NCBI GenBank assembly: GCA_002477945.1
Contig: DLLF01000004.1
Location: 82,230-88,105, forward strand
Origin: Bacteroidales bacterium UBA7569
GTDB lineage: Bacteria > Bacteroidota > Bacteroidia > Bacteroidales > Paludibacteraceae
Reading direction: 5' to 3'
Length of the DNA: 5,876 bases
This document shows positions 5,293-5,876 of the stretch, in pieces (position 1 is the stretch's first letter; each line of letters begins with the position of its first letter). The notes under the pieces are model-generated. The model was not told the origin of the DNA, did no database searches, and saw only the letters and a list, made by a program, of their open reading frames with translations. A program made the position numbers and the translations under genes.

Positions 5293-5324
5293 TTTGCATA
5301 TTTGCCTAAAAACGTGTATCTTTG
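5293..5324 (+). promoter_or_regulatory. Promoter of the DUF3791 pair (TTTG-N20-TATCTTTG)
   Basis: TTTG at 5293-5296 and TATCTTTG at 5317-5324 are separated by exactly 20 bases and match the Bacteroidetes consensus fully. Transcription should begin near 5331, about 37 bases before the ATG at 5368. Confidence 0.85.
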
Positions 5325-5367
5325 CAGGCGGAAATGTGTATGTACAAAGGTCGTACTTATATAGGTT

Positions 5368-5583
5368 ATGAACTTCGAGATACTCAATTTTACTATCTTT
5401 TGCGTCAATAATGTGGCGTTGCGCCTCAACAGGAGCGCAAAAGAGGTGTATCACAATATGCAACGGGCGAATATCATCAACGGATATATCGTCCCTTGCT
5501 ACGATGTGCTGCATACGTTCTCCAAAGAGTACATCGTGGATGATTTGGTCTCGTTCATGCAAAAGAAAGGCGTGCTGCAATGA
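5368..5583 (+). CDS. DUF3791 family protein
   Basis: This 71-aa protein carries the features I associate with DUF3791: an N-terminal ILNFTIFCVNNVALRL, a helix SAKEVYHNMQ (23-32), the signature YIVPCYDVLHT (40-50) and YIVDDLVSFMQKKGVL (55-70). It has no membrane segment or signal, so it is cytoplasmic. The biochemical function is unknown. In Bacteroidetes such proteins are often found beside DUF3990 (ADP-ribosyltransferase-fold) proteins in toxin-antitoxin-like clusters; that statement is from general knowledge and no DUF3990 gene is present here. The first ATG after a consensus promoter supports the start. It is followed after 19 bases by a second small gene, so the two are probably co-transcribed. 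Confidence 0.8.
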   Translation: MNFEILNFTIFCVNNVALRLNRSAKEVYHNMQRANIINGYIVPCYDVLHTFSKEYIVDDLVSFMQKKGVLQ

Positions 5584-5602
5584 TAGTCTAAATGTTGTAA
5601 CT

Positions 5603-5821
5603 ATGCAAGCCAATCAGACCGTCTTACAAATGAAATACGCCCGCATTGTCAAACTCTTTGCGGAGCAAGCGGGCTTGTCTTACGAGGACGCATTGGGCAA
5701 ATTTTATGACTCGACCACCTACGACCTTATCAGTAACGGTGTGGCGGATATGCATTGTTTCAGCGATGAGTATCTCGCCGACGAACTGCTGATAGAGTTC
5801 GGCTATAAACAGAAAAAATAA
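5603..5821 (+). CDS. Small partner protein of the DUF3791 gene (72 aa)
   Basis: The 72-aa product has a conserved-looking core: KYARIVKLFAEQAGLSYEDALGKF then YDLISNGVADMHCFSDEYLADELLIEF (residues 11-66). I recall similar small Bacteroidales proteins (V-x-D-M-H-C-x-S-D-x-Y-L-x-x-E-L) next to DUF3791/DUF3990 genes, but I cannot name a family with certainty. It is predicted helical and cytoplasmic. Translation may begin at ATG 5603 or at 5630 (MKYARIV), the latter nearer the conserved core. It sits 19 bases behind the DUF3791 gene in the same direction, which suggests joint regulation and possibly a complex. Confidence 0.75.
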   Translation: MQANQTVLQMKYARIVKLFAEQAGLSYEDALGKFYDSTTYDLISNGVADMHCFSDEYLADELLIEFGYKQKK

Positions 5822-5858
5822 TATATTAACCAAACATATAAACTGCTTATGTAAACCG

Positions 5859-5875
5859 GTGCCGGCAGGCGGCAC
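5859..5875 (+). terminator. Possible terminator stem at the window edge
   Basis: Arms gtgccg (5859-5864) and cggcac (5870-5875) pair perfectly around gcagg, 38 bases after the last stop codon. The window ends before any T run could be seen. Confidence 0.35.
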
Positions 5876-5876
5876 A

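Overview
The window looks like an accessory stretch of a Bacteroidales chromosome (Bacteroides/Prevotella type). Three promoters fit the Bacteroidetes sigma-ABfr pattern, TTTG then 20 bases then TAnnTTTG. There are no strong Shine-Dalgarno sequences. The largest gene encodes a secreted multidomain protein with a short Por-secretion-like C-terminus, and the small genes (BRO-N antirepressor-like, DUF3791) belong to families common in this order. No RNA gene, CRISPR array or intact insertion sequence was seen.

Layout. Bases 1-755 hold no convincing gene but are full of structure: a 14-bp A/T-rich hairpin, a roughly 126-bp MITE-like inverted-repeat unit flanked by TA, a GC-rich hairpin followed by a T run, and an orphan promoter. 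Bases 756-1064 (+) encode a truncated BRO-N antirepressor-like protein of 102 aa. Its 3' part carries three 25-bp palindromes, all in the same codon phase and each encoding an E..T..C..L motif. Bases 1131-3374 (+) encode a 747-aa exported surface protein (signal peptide, beta-sandwich, Big_2-type Ig, chitobiase C-terminal-type, OB-like and InlB repeat segments, sorting tail), closed by a strong terminator. Bases 3462-3820 are a degenerate-looking spacer.

On the minus strand lies a well-delimited monocistronic unit: an iron-sulfur-flavoprotein-like oxidoreductase (4424-3888) with its own promoter, a palindrome near the predicted transcription start, and a terminator at 3829-3860. Next comes an unrecognised probable exported protein (minus, ending at 4589). 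Its N-terminal coding region contains an 11-bp tandem repeat that puts the nearest good upstream ATG out of frame. Diverging from it is a plus-strand pair of small genes, a DUF3791 protein and a 72-aa partner (5368-5821), behind a consensus promoter.

The genes do not form one pathway. They are independent small transcription units, as expected of an accessory region. The best candidates for undescribed biology are the in-frame, compensated palindrome series in the BRO-N gene and the frame-controlling 11-bp repeat.
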